DNA from: Chloroflexaceae bacterium
Lineage (GTDB): Bacteria > Chloroflexota > Chloroflexia > Chloroflexales > Chloroflexaceae
Reading direction: 5' to 3'
Length of the DNA: 5,049 bases
NCBI GenBank assembly: GCA_026417815.1
Contig: JAOACN010000332.1
Span: 1-5,049, forward strand
Position 1 is the first letter of the stretch, and each line of letters opens with the position of its first letter. Both the position numbers and the translations under genes were made by a program. This document shows, one piece after another, positions 4,753 through 5,049 of the stretch. The notes below the pieces were generated by a model, which saw only the letters and a program-made list of their open reading frames with translations, ran no database searches and was not told where the DNA came from.

Positions 4753-4781
4753 TTGACGCGCCCTGTGGCGTGGGGTACGAT
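4753..4781 (+). promoter_or_regulatory. Sigma70-type promoter of the enoyl-CoA hydratase gene
   Basis: TTGACG (4753-4758) is followed by exactly 17 bases and TACGAT (4776-4781). Transcription would start near 4788, giving a leader of about 47 bases with the ribosome site at its end. This is the best promoter match in the window. Confidence 0.6.
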
Positions 4782-4821
4782 AGGAACCATCCTGCTCGCG
4801 CCAACGGCGCGCCGTAGAACC

Positions 4822-4830
4822 AAGGGGAGG
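4822..4830 (+). promoter_or_regulatory. Ribosome binding site of the enoyl-CoA hydratase gene
   Basis: AAGGGGAGG ends 4 bases before the ATG at 4835, a strong match that fixes this start. Confidence 0.75.
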
Positions 4831-4834
4831 CTCT

Positions 4835-5024
4835 ATGTCCGACGAGCAACTGGTGCTCTCTGCAACCGATGGCCACGTGGCAACCCTGACCCTCAACCGC
4901 CCAAAGGCGCTCAATGCCCTCAGTCCGGAGCTGATTGACGCCCTCATTGCGGCCCTGGAGCAGTGCGAGGCCGATGCCCAGATCCGTGTCGTGGTGCTGA
5001 CAGGCGGACCGCGCGCCTTCGCGG
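4835..5024 (+). CDS. Enoyl-CoA hydratase/isomerase (crotonase) family protein, N-terminal fragment
   Basis: 63 genomic codons are present before the sequence turns into adapter. Crotonase-family enzymes typically add water across, or shift, the double bond of acyl-CoA esters in fatty-acid or aromatic-acid catabolism; they are soluble and usually hexameric. Family landmarks are VATLTLNRPKALNALSPELI (15-34), with the classic LNRP-x-x-NAL block, and RVVVLTGGPRAFA (51-63), which leads into the oxyanion-hole segment normally reading AGADI. That segment and the catalytic residues are missing here, so the subfamily (fatty-acid, PaaF-like, crotonase or other) cannot be set. The frame stays open through the adapter to base 5049, but residues after 63 (ending SYTHLR) are artificial. 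It has its own promoter and strong ribosome site and is divergent from the transporter. It is broken by the contig end, not a pseudogene. Confidence 0.9.
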
Positions 5025-5049
5025 CTGTCTCTTATACACATCTCCGAGC
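5025..5049 (+). other. Illumina Nextera (Tn5 mosaic end) adapter remnant, not genomic
   Basis: The first 19 bases, CTGTCTCTTATACACATCT, equal the Tn5 mosaic end as read into a Nextera adapter. The next six, CCGAGC, equal the start of the read-2 side adapter. The junction falls inside a conserved crotonase motif, where AGADI is expected instead of the VSYTHLR read here. The first adapter base could by chance also be genomic. Confidence 0.95.

Larger units (their letters stand above)
4145..4834. other. 690-base divergent control region between transporter and enoyl-CoA hydratase genes
   Basis: Neither strand has a credible gene. The region holds, left to right: leader dyads close to the transporter (4173-4214); palindromes at 4329-4338 and 4378-4391; a compound inverted repeat (4391-4426); an AT-richer stretch (about 4430-4620) with a pair of 41-bp direct repeats; a strong hairpin (4632-4670); and the hydratase promoter (4753-4781). 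This density of dyads suggests control sites for both flanking genes. Confidence 0.7.

Noticed and set aside
4429..4947. Minus-strand open frame of 172 codons with a hydrophobic tail
   Set aside because: It crosses the hydratase coding start, its promoter, the strong hairpin and both direct repeats. The hydrophobic end comes from the T-rich strand of the AT-richer patch.
4607..5041. Minus-strand open frame of 144 codons beginning MCIRDS
   Set aside because: The start lies in the Nextera adapter and the frame runs antisense to the real hydratase and through hairpin DNA; it is an artefact.

Overview
The window is GC-rich bacterial DNA carrying five protein-coding genes and long, unusually structured intergenic stretches. 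Four genes read on the minus strand: an N-terminally complete but window-truncated S9-family peptidase (655 down to 1), a small two-helix membrane protein (1480-884), a flavin reductase-like protein (2222-1749) and an MHS-type major facilitator transporter (4144-2708). One gene reads on the plus strand, the first 63 codons of an enoyl-CoA hydratase/isomerase (from 4835). The last 25 bases (5025-5049) are not genomic. They match the Tn5 mosaic end plus the start of an Illumina Nextera adapter, so the enoyl-CoA hydratase is cut by the end of an assembled contig or read.

The protein styles, the GC-rich composition, the long intergenic gaps full of GC-rich dyads and the repeat wording suggest a member of the Chloroflexota (class Chloroflexia, Roseiflexus/Chloroflexus-like). 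This is inference from pattern memory; no rRNA or marker gene is present.

Layout: 1-655 peptidase; 656-883 gap filled mostly by a 153-bp element with 11-bp perfect terminal inverted repeats and three internal hairpins; 884-1480 membrane protein with a plausible promoter at 1525-1553; 1481-1748 gap with a GC hairpin; 1749-2222 flavin reductase with a plausible promoter at 2265-2293; 2223-2707 gap packed with inverted and direct repeats; 2708-4144 transporter; 4145-4834 divergent control region with palindromes, a 41-bp direct repeat pair, a 17-bp hairpin and a good sigma70-type promoter for the hydratase; 4835-5024 hydratase start; 5025-5049 adapter.

The genes do not form an evident pathway or tight operon. 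Each is separated by more than 200 bases, and several have their own promoter-like sites. The transporter and hydratase are divergent and share a 690-base control region, so co-regulation (uptake of an organic acid and its CoA-ester catabolism) is possible but unproven. I see no clear new defence or mobile system. The most unusual content is the non-coding repeat material: a hairpin family with a conserved TGC/GCA loop in three gaps, and direct copies of one repeat module on both sides of the flavin reductase gene.
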